From an uncultured Verrucomicrobiota bacterium (GTDB lineage: Bacteria; Verrucomicrobiota; Kiritimatiellia; CAIQIC01; Lenti-01), in NCBI GenBank assembly GCA_938003985.1, contig CALKWZ010000010.1, positions 1 to 18,001 on the forward strand: 18,001 nt of DNA. The letters run 5' to 3'. The notes under the pieces were generated by a model. That model had not been told where the DNA came from, made no database searches, and saw only the letters and a program-made list of their open reading frames with translations. This document shows positions 1 to 6,338 of this stretch, one piece after another. Numbering within the stretch: position 1 is the stretch's first letter; every line of letters begins with the position of its first letter. Position numbers and translations under genes: made by a program.

Positions 1-53
1 CTCAACGAGGCCAGCTACAACGCGGAATGTGGATCTGTGGATTTGGATCGACT

Positions 54-110
54 GTAGCCGGCCTCGCTGAGGCCGGGGATCGAGCCGCCGGCCTCAACGA
101 GGCCAGCTAC
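54..110. repeat. REP-type inverted pair (BIME-like), family A copy 1
   Basis: Two REP-like units face each other. The plus-strand unit is GTAG (54-57) followed by a perfect 8-bp stem with a 3-nt loop (58-76). The minus-strand unit is a stem (88-106, one mismatch) followed by CTAC (107-110), which is GTAG on the other strand. A GTAG-type tetranucleotide just 5' of a GC-rich hairpin is the known hallmark of REP sequences mobilised by RAYT transposases. A further half unit at 1-18 is cut by the window edge, and 26 bases (1-26) recur exactly at 93-118. The pair lies 64 bp before the uvrC start. Confidence 0.8.
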
Positions 111-173
111 AACGCGGATGGGGGCGCCCATTCCGAACGTGGAAAACCCGCCCGGAACTGGTATCTTGTCCGC

Positions 174-1655
174 ATGCTGCAATTTTCCGACAAGGTGAAA
201 GCCAAGCTGGCGGCGCTGCCGGACCAGCCGGGCGTCTACCTGATGCGGAACCGGCAGGGGAAGATCATCTACGTCGGCAAGGCGGCCAGCCTCCGCAGCC
301 GCGTGTCGTCCTATTTCCGCCGCAGCACGTTCTCCAAGGCCGATCCCAAGCTGCGCGGGCTGATCCGCAGCATCGACGACCTGGATTTCGTGCCGCTCAA
401 GACCGAGGCCGAAGCCCTGCTGACCGAAAGCCGCCTGATCAAGGACTACCGCCCGCGCTACAACGTGTCGCTCAAGGACGACAAGCGCTTCCTGCTGCTG
501 CGGGTGAATCTGAACGAGCCGTTTCCGCGGTTCGACGCCGTGCGCATCCGCAAGGACGACGGCGCGCGCTACTGGGGGCCGTACGCCACCTCGGCCTCCG
601 CCTGGGCCTCGCTGGAGTTCGTGGACAAGCAGTTCGGCCTGCGCCGCTGCGCGCCGCGCGCGCCGGGGCCGGAAGACCACAAACACTGCCTGAACGACAT
701 CGTGCGGTTCTGCTCCGCGCCTTGCATCGGCAAGGCCACGCCCGAGCAGTACCGCGAGCGCGTGCTGACCGCCTGCGCGTTCCTCGACGGCGAGCGCCGC
801 GAATTCCTCGACGGCCTGCGCCAGCAGATGGCCGCCGCCGCCAAGGAATTGAAGTTCGAAAAGGCCGCCGCGCTGCGCGACATGTACCTGCTGCTGATCA
901 AGGGCATCCGCGAAAAAGCCCGGGGCCGCAAGAGCCTCCATTTGAAGCGGGAAGAGGCGCAAAAAGGCCTCGCGGAATTGCGGGAACGCCTCGGCCTGGC
1001 GCGCCCGCCCGAGGTCATCGAGTGCTACGACATCTCCAACATCTCCGGCACGAATTCCGTCGCGAGCCGCGTGGTGTCGGTGGAGGGCATCCCGACCCCG
1101 GCGCGCTACCGGACCTATCGGATCAAGACCGTCGCGGGCGCGGACGATCCGGCCTCCATGGCCGAAGTGATCCGCCGGCGGTTTTCGCGCGCGCTGGAGG
1201 AGAAGGAAAAACTGCCGGATCTGGTGCTGGTGGACGGCGGCATCACGCAGCTGCGCGCGGCGCGCGCGGAGCTGGATGCGCTGGGATTAAAAGGACAGCG
1301 CGTGGCGGGCATCGCCAAGCAGTTCGAAGAGCTGTACCACGATCCGGAGAACGAGCGCGCCCCGTTGCGATTCAAGCCCGATTCGCCGGCACTGCGCGTG
1401 ATCCAGCAGATCCGCGACGAAGCCCACCGCTTCGCCCTGACCTACCACCGCAAGCTGCGCTCGCAGCGCATCCGCGAATCCATCCTCGACGACGTCGAAG
1501 GCATCGGCGACAAGCGCAAGGAAAAGCTATTGGCCCATTTCGGGTCCGTGGACCGCCTGCGCCGCGCCACCCCCGACGAAATCGCCGCCGCCCCCGACGT
1601 CGGCCCCAAAACCGCCGCCCTCATTTATGCGGCGCTGCATGGGGGAGAAGGGTGA
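174..1655 (+). CDS. uvrC: UvrC, excinuclease ABC subunit C (short form)
   Basis: Dual-incision nuclease of nucleotide excision repair, acting in the cytoplasm with UvrA and UvrB. The 493 residues show a GIY-YIG domain (GVY at 20-22, YVG at 33-35, likely catalytic Glu80). Four cysteines (159, 172, 180, 184) match the spacing of the reported UvrC iron-sulfur ligands. A UVR/UvrB-binding helix pair lies near 207-242. The RNase H-like nuclease has Asp286, Asp325, Asp354 and His418, followed by tandem helix-hairpin-helix motifs (about 436-490). The frame is open back to 27, but MLQFSDKVK at 174 is where family similarity begins and the upstream part is REP sequence, so 174 is chosen. No clear Shine-Dalgarno site is visible. 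The UVR-to-nuclease linker is about 44 residues against roughly 160 in E. coli, so a central segment is absent although every catalytic residue remains. Confidence 0.95.
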   Translation: MLQFSDKVKAKLAALPDQPGVYLMRNRQGKIIYVGKAASLRSRVSSYFRRSTFSKADPKLRGLIRSIDDLDFVPLKTEAEALLTESRLIKDYRPRYNVSLKDDKRFLLLRVNLNEPFPRFDAVRIRKDDGARYWGPYATSASAWASLEFVDKQFGLRRCAPRAPGPEDHKHCLNDIVRFCSAPCIGKATPEQYRERVLTACAFLDGERREFLDGLRQQMAAAAKELKFEKAAALRDMYLLLIKGIREKARGRKSLHLKREEAQKGLAELRERLGLARPPEVIECYDISNISGTNSVASRVVSVEGIPTPARYRTYRIKTVAGADDPASMAEVIRRRFSRALEEKEKLPDLVLVDGGITQLRAARAELDALGLKGQRVAGIAKQFEELYHDPENERAPLRFKPDSPALRVIQQIRDEAHRFALTYHRKLRSQRIRESILDDVEGIGDKRKEKLLAHFGSVDRLRRATPDEIAAAPDVGPKTAALIYAALHGGEG

Positions 1656-1740
1656 AGAGCTGCAACGGAATACTTAAGAGGAGAATGGTCATCCTCTCGT
1701 CGCATTCGAATGTGGCGGCGCAAAATGTTCTCATCGGTCT

Positions 1741-3102
1741 TTAGTTCCACTGCATTATATGTTCTATCATGTCGTAAATTTGCACAAAACGACTTGAAGA
1801 AGAATGGCCCCAGGCAAGGTGGAAAGGGCTTAAATACTTATGATGCCCTGTTTCATCATCTTTCTTAAGTATGCCATACTTGATTAATACTGATTCTTCC
1901 GTATCGCTCTTACCTAGTTTAAGTCCGCCCCCTGTTAAAAAGATGGTGAACCACCTTTCGGGAGAATCATTTGGTAAAAGGCCGCTTAAGAACTTATATG
2001 CCTCATCGGGTTCATACAATTGACTGCCAAGCAGATGATATACGCGGGGCCTGCCAACTTTGAATGCAGCCATCGCAATGGTGCCAACTGCCAGATTCCA
2101 TCTTAATTCACCATCTATACCATCCGGTCTCGTTAAGATGTGCCCAAGAATTCGAAATGTTTCTTGTATCTGACGTGGAGTTAACTTTAGAGCTCCAATT
2201 AATCTAGTGGCGTACCCCATGAAATTGTTTTCAAAATTAACTATGGAGCTTCTGACCCCTGCGCGTTTTATATAGTAGGGGACATAGTATTCAGCTAAAC
2301 GCATATAGCAGGCATCAGATATTCGGGGTAGGGAAACCTCTCGATGGACGAACTTGCGATAGTATTCATCAAAATCGAGGTTGGCCCCGAATGCCATCAT
2401 AGACGAGTTTTCAAGTTGCTTTCTGTCGGCGGCGAGGATAAATACCGCGCCTTTTACATCGAAGATATGCTTGATCGTTTCCAGGTACGAGATGGCATAA
2501 TCAGGTCTGCAGCGGTCAAGCTCATCTACAATGAATAGAACCATGGGTTTAACCGAATCTACAAATTGTTGAACTGAGTATTTGAGCTTGCCCATAGCAT
2601 CTTTTCTGCCCTGATAGGCTGAAAATGTATCGCCAAGTGCCAGTGCCGGTCCCGCGCGCTCCGCCTTCTTTTTCTCGGCGTGCTCTCCGGCTGCTACTGG
2701 GTCTATACCCGTAAAATTCTGCACGATCTGACTGGCGATCGCTGTTGCAAACCACCCAATGTCTTTCGCCGCATCAATAATAGACTCGGCGGATTTTCCG
2801 CTCTGTTGAATGCAGTTTACGAGACCGGAAATGATTGCAAATAGAGGGTCGCCATAGTAATCGCTTTCCCATGCGTTCAGTGAGATTACAAAAGGAACCT
2901 CGCGTTCTTTCTTGAGACTTTCGATTTTCGCCTTCCACATGTTCAAAAATGTTGTTTTTCCAGATCCGAAACCCGAGCTAATGGCAATTACAAGGCTGTT
3001 ATCAACAAATTGACGCTCAACTTCAATAAACCGCAGTAGCTTATCGGCGTAGGGTTCAAGATTAAGTAAATCTTCATTGAATGTTGAAATATTCATACTC
3101 AT
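1741..3102 (-). CDS. KAP-family P-loop NTPase, probable island gene
   Basis: The 453-residue predicted ATPase has Walker A GFGSGKT (44-50), the KAP-type segment NAWESDYYGDPLF (76-88), Walker B FIVDELDRCRP (190-200) and a sensor-like ILAADRKQL (222-230). These match the KAP P-loop NTPase family (STAND-related); several members are linked to phage exclusion or membrane-associated complexes. The usual transmembrane insertion is not clear; only a mildly hydrophobic stretch at 114-133 lies where it would sit. The C-terminal 200 residues resemble nothing I can name. Base and codon use are far richer in A and T (AAA, ATA, TTA) than in every other gene here, pointing to horizontal transfer. It stands alone, convergent with uvrC (85 bp between stops), with no partner gene in the window. 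ATG at 3102 follows a weak GGA; a second ATG two codons in is possible. Family is fairly sure; a defence role is inference. Confidence 0.85.
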   Translation of the reverse strand: MSMNISTFNEDLLNLEPYADKLLRFIEVERQFVDNSLVIAISSGFGSGKTTFLNMWKAKIESLKKEREVPFVISLNAWESDYYGDPLFAIISGLVNCIQQSGKSAESIIDAAKDIGWFATAIASQIVQNFTGIDPVAAGEHAEKKKAERAGPALALGDTFSAYQGRKDAMGKLKYSVQQFVDSVKPMVLFIVDELDRCRPDYAISYLETIKHIFDVKGAVFILAADRKQLENSSMMAFGANLDFDEYYRKFVHREVSLPRISDACYMRLAEYYVPYYIKRAGVRSSIVNFENNFMGYATRLIGALKLTPRQIQETFRILGHILTRPDGIDGELRWNLAVGTIAMAAFKVGRPRVYHLLGSQLYEPDEAYKFLSGLLPNDSPERWFTIFLTGGGLKLGKSDTEESVLIKYGILKKDDETGHHKYLSPFHLAWGHSSSSRFVQIYDMIEHIMQWN

Positions 3103-3257
3103 TATAATCCAGCAGTTACGCGTCGTACTTAATTGTGCGCTAGTATTGTGAATAAACCAGTTGTCGTTTCCTAGGCTAGTCTTCGGGAGGGGCGGCGGTC
3201 AACGGGGAATTCAGGAACGGGCAAAGGATGGAGGATATGATTGGGGGGCGATGGCTT

Positions 3258-3331
3258 GAAACGGACCTGATTCGCCCACGGGGCCCGACTTCGCCAAGGC
3301 TTCGTCGGACAAGCAAGCCCGTGGGGGTCTG
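3258..3331 (+). repeat. Family C framed hairpin, copy 1
   Basis: It begins GAAACGGACCTGATTC and ends GGGGGTCTG. Between these borders is an outer stem CCCACGGG (3275-3282) with CCCGTGGG (3318-3325) and a nested stem CCGAC (3285-3289) with GTCGG (3304-3308). The same borders enclose a different hairpin at 6289-6332. Confidence 0.65.
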
Positions 3332-3355
3332 GGGAGGCGAAAACGGGACATAAGA

Positions 3356-3375
3356 CCGGCACGGGGGCGTGCCGG
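3356..3375. repeat. Hairpin, 8-bp stem with GGGG loop
   Basis: CCGGCACG (3356-3363) pairs perfectly with CGTGCCGG (3368-3375) around GGGG. No T-run follows on either strand, so a REP-like palindrome is more likely than an intrinsic terminator. Confidence 0.6.
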
Positions 3376-3407
3376 CTCCAAACAGCCGGAAAACCCTGTT
3401 TTTGGAG

Positions 3408-3429
3408 CCCCCGACGACCTCGTCGGGGG
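3408..3429. repeat. Hairpin, 9-bp stem
   Basis: CCCCCGACG (3408-3416) pairs perfectly with CGTCGGGGG (3421-3429) around a 4-nt loop. No T-run is present. Its place in a row of unrelated palindromes suggests insertion of small mobile hairpins rather than gene-linked regulation. Confidence 0.6.
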
Positions 3430-3533
3430 ATGAAATTGCCGAAAACGGCGGATTTGGGGCCTGGAGGGACGAAAAATCGCGAAAAACGAGGCGCAACGGG
3501 GCCGGGAGGGGCGAAAAGGCGGATTTTTTACCG

Positions 3534-3559
3534 TCCCGACCTCTCGCGGAGAGTCGGGA
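3534..3559. repeat. Hairpin, 11-bp stem with one bulge
   Basis: TCCCGA (3534-3539) plus CTCTC (3541-3545) pair with GAGAG (3549-3553) plus TCGGGA (3554-3559), leaving one bulged C and a GCG loop. A six-T run lies just upstream at about 3524-3529, so a minus-strand transcript would have A residues there and not the U-tract of a terminator. Confidence 0.55.
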
Positions 3560-3583
3560 AACGCAAATTCACACAAATGGGGC

Positions 3584-3670
3584 GGATTTCATTGTAGCTG
3601 GCCCCGGCGGGGCCGGCCAGAAGAGGAGCAGCCCCGGCCCCACCGGGGCCGGCTACAACGGATCCGAAAA
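3584..3670 (+). repeat. Family A copy 2: 87-bp direct repeat with REP inverted pair
   Basis: GTAG (3594-3597) leads a stem at 3598-3616, and an opposing stem at 3634-3652 ends in CTAC (3653-3656). The 87 bases match 4470-4556 at 83 positions, in the same orientation. Confidence 0.85.
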
Positions 3671-3699
3671 CCCATGGAAGAACGAAAAAGCTTTCGAGC

Positions 3700-3760
3700 C
3701 CAGCCTGAAGGCTGTGGACTGCAAACGGGGGTCGAGTAGGTAGTCCACGCTTCAGCGTGG
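3700..3760. repeat. Family B REP-like inverted pair, copy 1
   Basis: The left arm is CAGCCT-GA-AGGCTG (3701-3714), then GTGGACTGC. The right arm is GTAG (3740-3743), a T, then CCACGCT-TC-AGCGTGG (3745-3760). Read on the minus strand, the left arm is GCAGTCCAC plus hairpin, homologous to GTAGTCCAC plus hairpin on the right, so this is again two opposed REP-like units. It ends 5 bp from the stop codon of the minus-strand nuclease gene and may fold in the end of its transcript. Confidence 0.8.
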
Positions 3761-3765
3761 GGGAT

Positions 3766-4323
3766 CTACTTCACCTTGTCGCTGTAGCAGCCGAGTTTCT
3801 GGGCTTTGGCCTGCTGGAGGCGCTGGTCGAGGAGGCCCCATTGGGCCATGCGGTTGGGGCCTTCGGGATGGTCGGCCTGGGCGCCGTAGACGCGGGCCAG
3901 GCCGTTGCCGACGAGTTCCTGGCCGAGGTCGCGGCCGTCGGCGTCGCGCACGAAGGCGAAGAAGCGCTGCATGCCGCTGGCGCCTTGCGCATCCATCCAT
4001 TCCGTCCAGACCGTGAAGGGCTGGCGCAGGCGGTCGCGGGTGAAGTCCTCCGCCACCTTGCCCATTTTCATGACGCTTTTCGGTTCGATGCCGAAGACCT
4101 GCGCCTGTTCGAGGATGCGGTCCTTCAGGCGGTCCTGCGTTTCCGGGCAATCCACGAAGTAGAGCCGGAAATAGTAGGATTTGCCGTTGCAGGCGACGTG
4201 GAAGCTGTCGCCGTCGTTGGAGGGATCGGACCGCCACGTGGCTTTCTCGAGCTTGACCCATTCGGCGGAAGCGGTCGCGGCGAAGGCGGCCAGAAGCAGC
4301 GCGGCGAGGGAAACGGTTTTCAT
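3766..4323 (-). CDS. Secreted staphylococcal-nuclease-like protein (SNase fold)
   Basis: The 185-residue protein has a signal peptide (basic MK, hydrophobic 3-17, likely cleavage after ASA at 18-20). An SNase/thermonuclease-like domain follows. The calcium/phosphate-site pattern NDGDSF (36-41) precedes RLYFVDCPET (53-62). By alignment with Staphylococcus nuclease, Arg53, Asp58, Glu61 and Arg120 correspond to the active-site Arg35, Asp40, Glu43 and Arg87, so it looks catalytically complete. Expected role is cleavage of DNA or RNA outside the cytoplasm, for scavenging or competition. An AAGGAT Shine-Dalgarno site lies about 8 bases before the ATG at 4323. The gene stands alone and is bracketed by two 87-bp same-direction repeats, with a family B pair directly after its stop. 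Confidence 0.88.
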   Translation of the reverse strand: MKTVSLAALLLAAFAATASAEWVKLEKATWRSDPSNDGDSFHVACNGKSYYFRLYFVDCPETQDRLKDRILEQAQVFGIEPKSVMKMGKVAEDFTRDRLRQPFTVWTEWMDAQGASGMQRFFAFVRDADGRDLGQELVGNGLARVYGAQADHPEGPNRMAQWGLLDQRLQQAKAQKLGCYSDKVK

Positions 4324-4469
4324 GGTGCGGATCCTTCCGTTCGGGCCCGTTTTCCGACGGGCAAATGTTGGAGAGGAAGGATAGCCGATCCGGAGGCGGA
4401 GGTCAATCCGCGCGCCGCGGGCGAAAAGGGGACGCCAACCGCAAATGGACGCGAATGAACGCGAATGGA

Positions 4470-4556
4470 GGATTTCATTGTAGCTGGCCCCGGTGGGGCC
4501 GGCCAGAAGCGGAACAGCCCCGGCCCCACCGGGGCCGGCTACAACGGATCAGAAAA
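4470..4556 (+). repeat. Family A copy 3: 87-bp direct repeat with REP inverted pair
   Basis: GTAG (4480-4483) leads a stem at 4484-4502, and an opposing stem at 4520-4538 ends in CTAC (4539-4542). It differs from 3584-3670 at four positions. The bases just before it (about 4438-4469) are a small imperfect array of CGCAAATG/CGCGAATG words. A related word, CGCAAATTC, precedes the other copy near 3562. Confidence 0.85.
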
Positions 4557-4586
4557 GGTATCCAAAAGGGCGAAAATCGCGAAAAA

Positions 4587-5234
4587 TCAGCTTTTGGGGT
4601 CGTGGGCGGCGGCTTGGAGGGCGGCGAGGTCGGCGGAGACGATGGCTTTGAGGTGGCGGGTGACTTTTTCGACGGGCCAATCCCACCAGGCGATGCGTTC
4701 GAGCGCGGCGATCGTTTCGGGCGGGAAGCGGAATTTGAGAATCTTGGCGGGATTGCCGCCGACGACGGCGTAGGCGGGGACGTCCTTCGCGACGACGGCG
4801 CGGGCGGCGACGATGGCGCCGTTGCCGATCTTGACGCCGGGCATGACGAGGGCGTCGTAGCCGATCCACACGTCGTTGCCGACGACGGTGTCGCCGCGGG
4901 AGGGCAGGTCCTCGGGCGCGGGGATGGCGGCTTCCCAGCCCTGGCCGAAGATGCCGAAGGGATAGGTGGAAAAGCCGGTCAGCTTGTGGTTGGCGCCGTT
5001 CATGATGAATTTGGCCCCGCGGGCCAGCGCGCAGAATTTGCCGATGACGAGTTTGTCGCCGACGAACGGATAATGGTAGAGCACGTTGCGCTCGAAGTTC
5101 TCCGAGTCTTCCGGATCGTCGCAGTAGGTGTAGTCGCCGACGACGATATGGGGGTTCTTCACCACGTTCCGGATGAAGCAGACCTGGGGAAATCCGGCCA
5201 TGGGATGGGGATCGGTTGGGTTGGGGCCGTGCAT
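4587..5234 (-). CDS. Xenobiotic acyltransferase family (Vat/CatB-like) hexapeptide acetyltransferase
   Basis: The 215-residue left-handed beta-helix acetyltransferase is expected to work as a cytoplasmic trimer using acetyl-CoA. It has the characteristic N-terminus (VGDYTYCDDPE at 32-42) and the catalytic-His loop NHKLTG with His83. Hexapeptide repeats run about 115-165, including VVGNDVWIGYDALVMPGVKIG and VVGGNPAKI. A Trp-rich helix closes the protein, and length is normal for the family. The frame is open far upstream, but MHGPNPTDPHPM begins like known members and ATG at 5234 follows AAGGAA by about 8 bases. Relatives acetylate streptogramin A or chloramphenicol; chromosomal environmental members often have unknown substrates, so resistance cannot be asserted. 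It is divergent from the lipoprotein gene at 5385, with about 150 bp shared between them. Confidence 0.92.
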   Translation of the reverse strand: MHGPNPTDPHPMAGFPQVCFIRNVVKNPHIVVGDYTYCDDPEDSENFERNVLYHYPFVGDKLVIGKFCALARGAKFIMNGANHKLTGFSTYPFGIFGQGWEAAIPAPEDLPSRGDTVVGNDVWIGYDALVMPGVKIGNGAIVAARAVVAKDVPAYAVVGGNPAKILKFRFPPETIAALERIAWWDWPVEKVTRHLKAIVSADLAALQAAAHDPKS

Positions 5235-5373
5235 GAAGCGTTCCTTTCGGGGGCTGGCCAGGCAACATAGGGCGCCTCCGGAATGGCGGCAACAACGAAA
5301 ATTCCGCGGGGCGGACTTGCTTTTGGGGAGGACGTCCGGCACCTTTTCCCATTGGAACGGCGCGGGTGCGCGT

Positions 5374-5387
5374 GAGGAGGTTTCGTG
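5374..5387 (+). promoter_or_regulatory. Strong Shine-Dalgarno site deciding a GTG start
   Basis: GAGGAGG (5374-5380) lies 4 bases before GTG at 5385. The next in-frame ATG (5394) would be 13 bases away, so GTG is the better start. This is one of the few full-strength Shine-Dalgarno sites in the window. Confidence 0.65.
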
Positions 5388-6161
5388 AAGCAGATGCGGT
5401 GGATGGCGGCGTTGCTGGTTTCCCTCATGGCGTCTTCCTGCGCGACGATGAAGGCCCCGCCGCCGTTGCGGGTGGGGGTGACGCCGAACTATCCGCCACT
5501 GATCATGCGGCAAGGCGGCAAGCTGGCCGGAGCGGAATGCGATTTCGCGGCGCAATTGGCCGCCGAACTGGGGCGGCCGCTCCAACTCGTGCCCGTGCCG
5601 TGGGAGCTGCAGTTCGAGGAGCTCGAAGCCAACCGCATCGACGTCGTCATGTCCGGCATGACCATCACGCCGGCCCGCCAGGCGCGGGCGGCGTTTTGCG
5701 AGCCCTACATGGACAATCCGCTCGTGGCGGTGGTGCGGCGCGGCGAGGCCGGCCGGTTCGCGTCCGCCGCGGCGGTCCTCGAAACCACCAGCGGCATCGG
5801 CGTGTTGCGCGGCACCTCGGCCGATGCGTTCGCCCGCCGGCGGTGCACGCGCGCGAAGGTCTTGCCGCTGAGTACGCGCGACGACGTCGCCTTCTATCTC
5901 GTCAACCAGCGCATCGATCTGTACGTCGACGACCTGGCGGCGGCGGTGCAGATCGTGACGCAGGACGAATCGCGGCTCGAGCTGGTGCGGAGTCCGCTGG
6001 AGGCGCAGCAACTCGCCTGGGCGGTGCGCCAAGGCGACGACGAACTGCGGGGGCAGGCCAACGCGGCGCTGGCCCGCTGGCGCGCCAACGGCTGGCTGGA
6101 GCAGACCCTGAACAGCTGGATGCCGTATCTCCAGGCCCTGGCCGCGGCCCCGGCGAAGTAA
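5385..6161 (+). CDS. Family 3 extracellular solute-binding lipoprotein
   Basis: The 258-residue protein resembles ABC-transporter periplasmic binding proteins for amino acids and other small polar solutes. A hydrophobic leader ends in MASSC, making Cys19 a probable lipidation site, although Ala at -3 is not the commonest residue. The SBP family 3 pattern follows: LRVGVTPNYPPL (28-39), a GAECDFAAQLAAELG helix, the DVVMSGMTITPARQARAAFCEPY stretch with the usual ligand-binding Arg, and the domain-crossing region at IGVLRGTSAD. No permease or ATPase gene is adjacent, so it may serve a distant transporter or act as a sensor. Start is the GTG supported by GAGGAGG. A hairpin with a T-run about 80 bp past the stop should terminate transcription. 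Confidence 0.88.
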   Translation: MKQMRWMAALLVSLMASSCATMKAPPPLRVGVTPNYPPLIMRQGGKLAGAECDFAAQLAAELGRPLQLVPVPWELQFEELEANRIDVVMSGMTITPARQARAAFCEPYMDNPLVAVVRRGEAGRFASAAAVLETTSGIGVLRGTSADAFARRRCTRAKVLPLSTRDDVAFYLVNQRIDLYVDDLAAAVQIVTQDESRLELVRSPLEAQQLAWAVRQGDDELRGQANAALARWRANGWLEQTLNSWMPYLQALAAAPAK

Positions 6162-6196
6162 CGCGCCGCCGCGCATCCCCCCGCCTCGATTCCGAG

Positions 6197-6254
6197 CCAG
6201 CCTGAAGGCTGGACTGCATGCGGGATGGGGTACGTGGTCCACGCTTCAGCGTGG
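6197..6254. repeat. Family B REP-like inverted pair, copy 2
   Basis: The left arm is CCAGCCT-GA-AGGCTGG (6197-6212) followed by ACTGC. The right arm is GTGG (6234-6237), a T, then CCACGCT-TC-AGCGTGG (6239-6254). The right hairpin is identical to that at 3745-3760; the left differs by compensating changes that keep it paired. Confidence 0.8.
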
Positions 6255-6262
6255 TTTTTTTT
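6239..6262 (+). terminator. Intrinsic terminator formed by a REP-like arm
   Basis: A perfect 7-bp stem, CCACGCT-TC-AGCGTGG, is followed at once by eight T residues (6255-6262). It lies 77 bp past the stop of the lipoprotein gene on the same strand. The hairpin is the right arm of the family B element. The other copy (3745-3760) is followed by G residues, so only this one has terminator form. Confidence 0.75.
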
Positions 6263-6288
6263 GGGGGGCAGTGCTGCCGCTCGCGCCG

Positions 6289-6332
6289 GAAACGGAACTG
6301 ATTCACCCGCGACGCGAGGTCGCGGGGGTCTG
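6289..6332 (+). repeat. Family C framed hairpin, copy 2
   Basis: It starts GAAACGGAACTGATTC and ends GGGGGTCTG, as at 3258-3331, but the enclosed stem is CCCGCGAC (6306-6313) with GTCGCGGG (6319-6326). The borders are conserved while the stem sequence and length are not. Confidence 0.65.
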
Positions 6333-6338
6333 TTGAGC

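Larger units (their letters stand above)
3103..3765. other. Gene-free spacer packed with palindromes and REP-like repeats
   Basis: I see no credible gene here; the open frames are low-complexity shadows of repeats. The first 70 bases are AT-rich and belong to the upstream side of the KAP gene. The rest is GC-rich and holds, in order, a family C element (3258-3331), hairpins at 3356-3375, 3408-3429 and 3534-3559, family A copy 2 (3584-3670) and family B copy 1 (3700-3760). Confidence 0.8.

Noticed and set aside
27..173. In-frame N-terminal extension of uvrC
   Set aside because: The extension encodes repeat-derived sequence (the REP pair at 54-110) and family similarity starts at the ATG at 174.
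1677..1697. Hairpin AGAGGA/TCCTCT between the convergent uvrC and KAP genes as a terminator
   Set aside because: The stem is only 6 bp with a 9-nt loop and no T-run follows.
3140..3167. Minus-strand promoter for the KAP gene (ACGACA, 16 bp, TACTAG)
   Set aside because: Both boxes match sigma-70 consensus poorly and AT-rich DNA gives such matches by chance.
3171..3743. Overlapping small open frames in the repeat spacer
   Set aside because: They are Pro/Arg/Ser-rich translations of palindromes with no Shine-Dalgarno site or homology.
4587..5234. Antibiotic resistance gene
   Set aside because: The family includes streptogramin and chloramphenicol acetyltransferases, but sequence alone does not show the substrate and there is no mobile-element context.
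5235..6242. Minus-strand extension of the acetyltransferase frame across the lipoprotein gene
   Set aside because: It is antisense to a well-supported solute-binding protein, and ATG 5234 has a good Shine-Dalgarno site and the family N-terminus.
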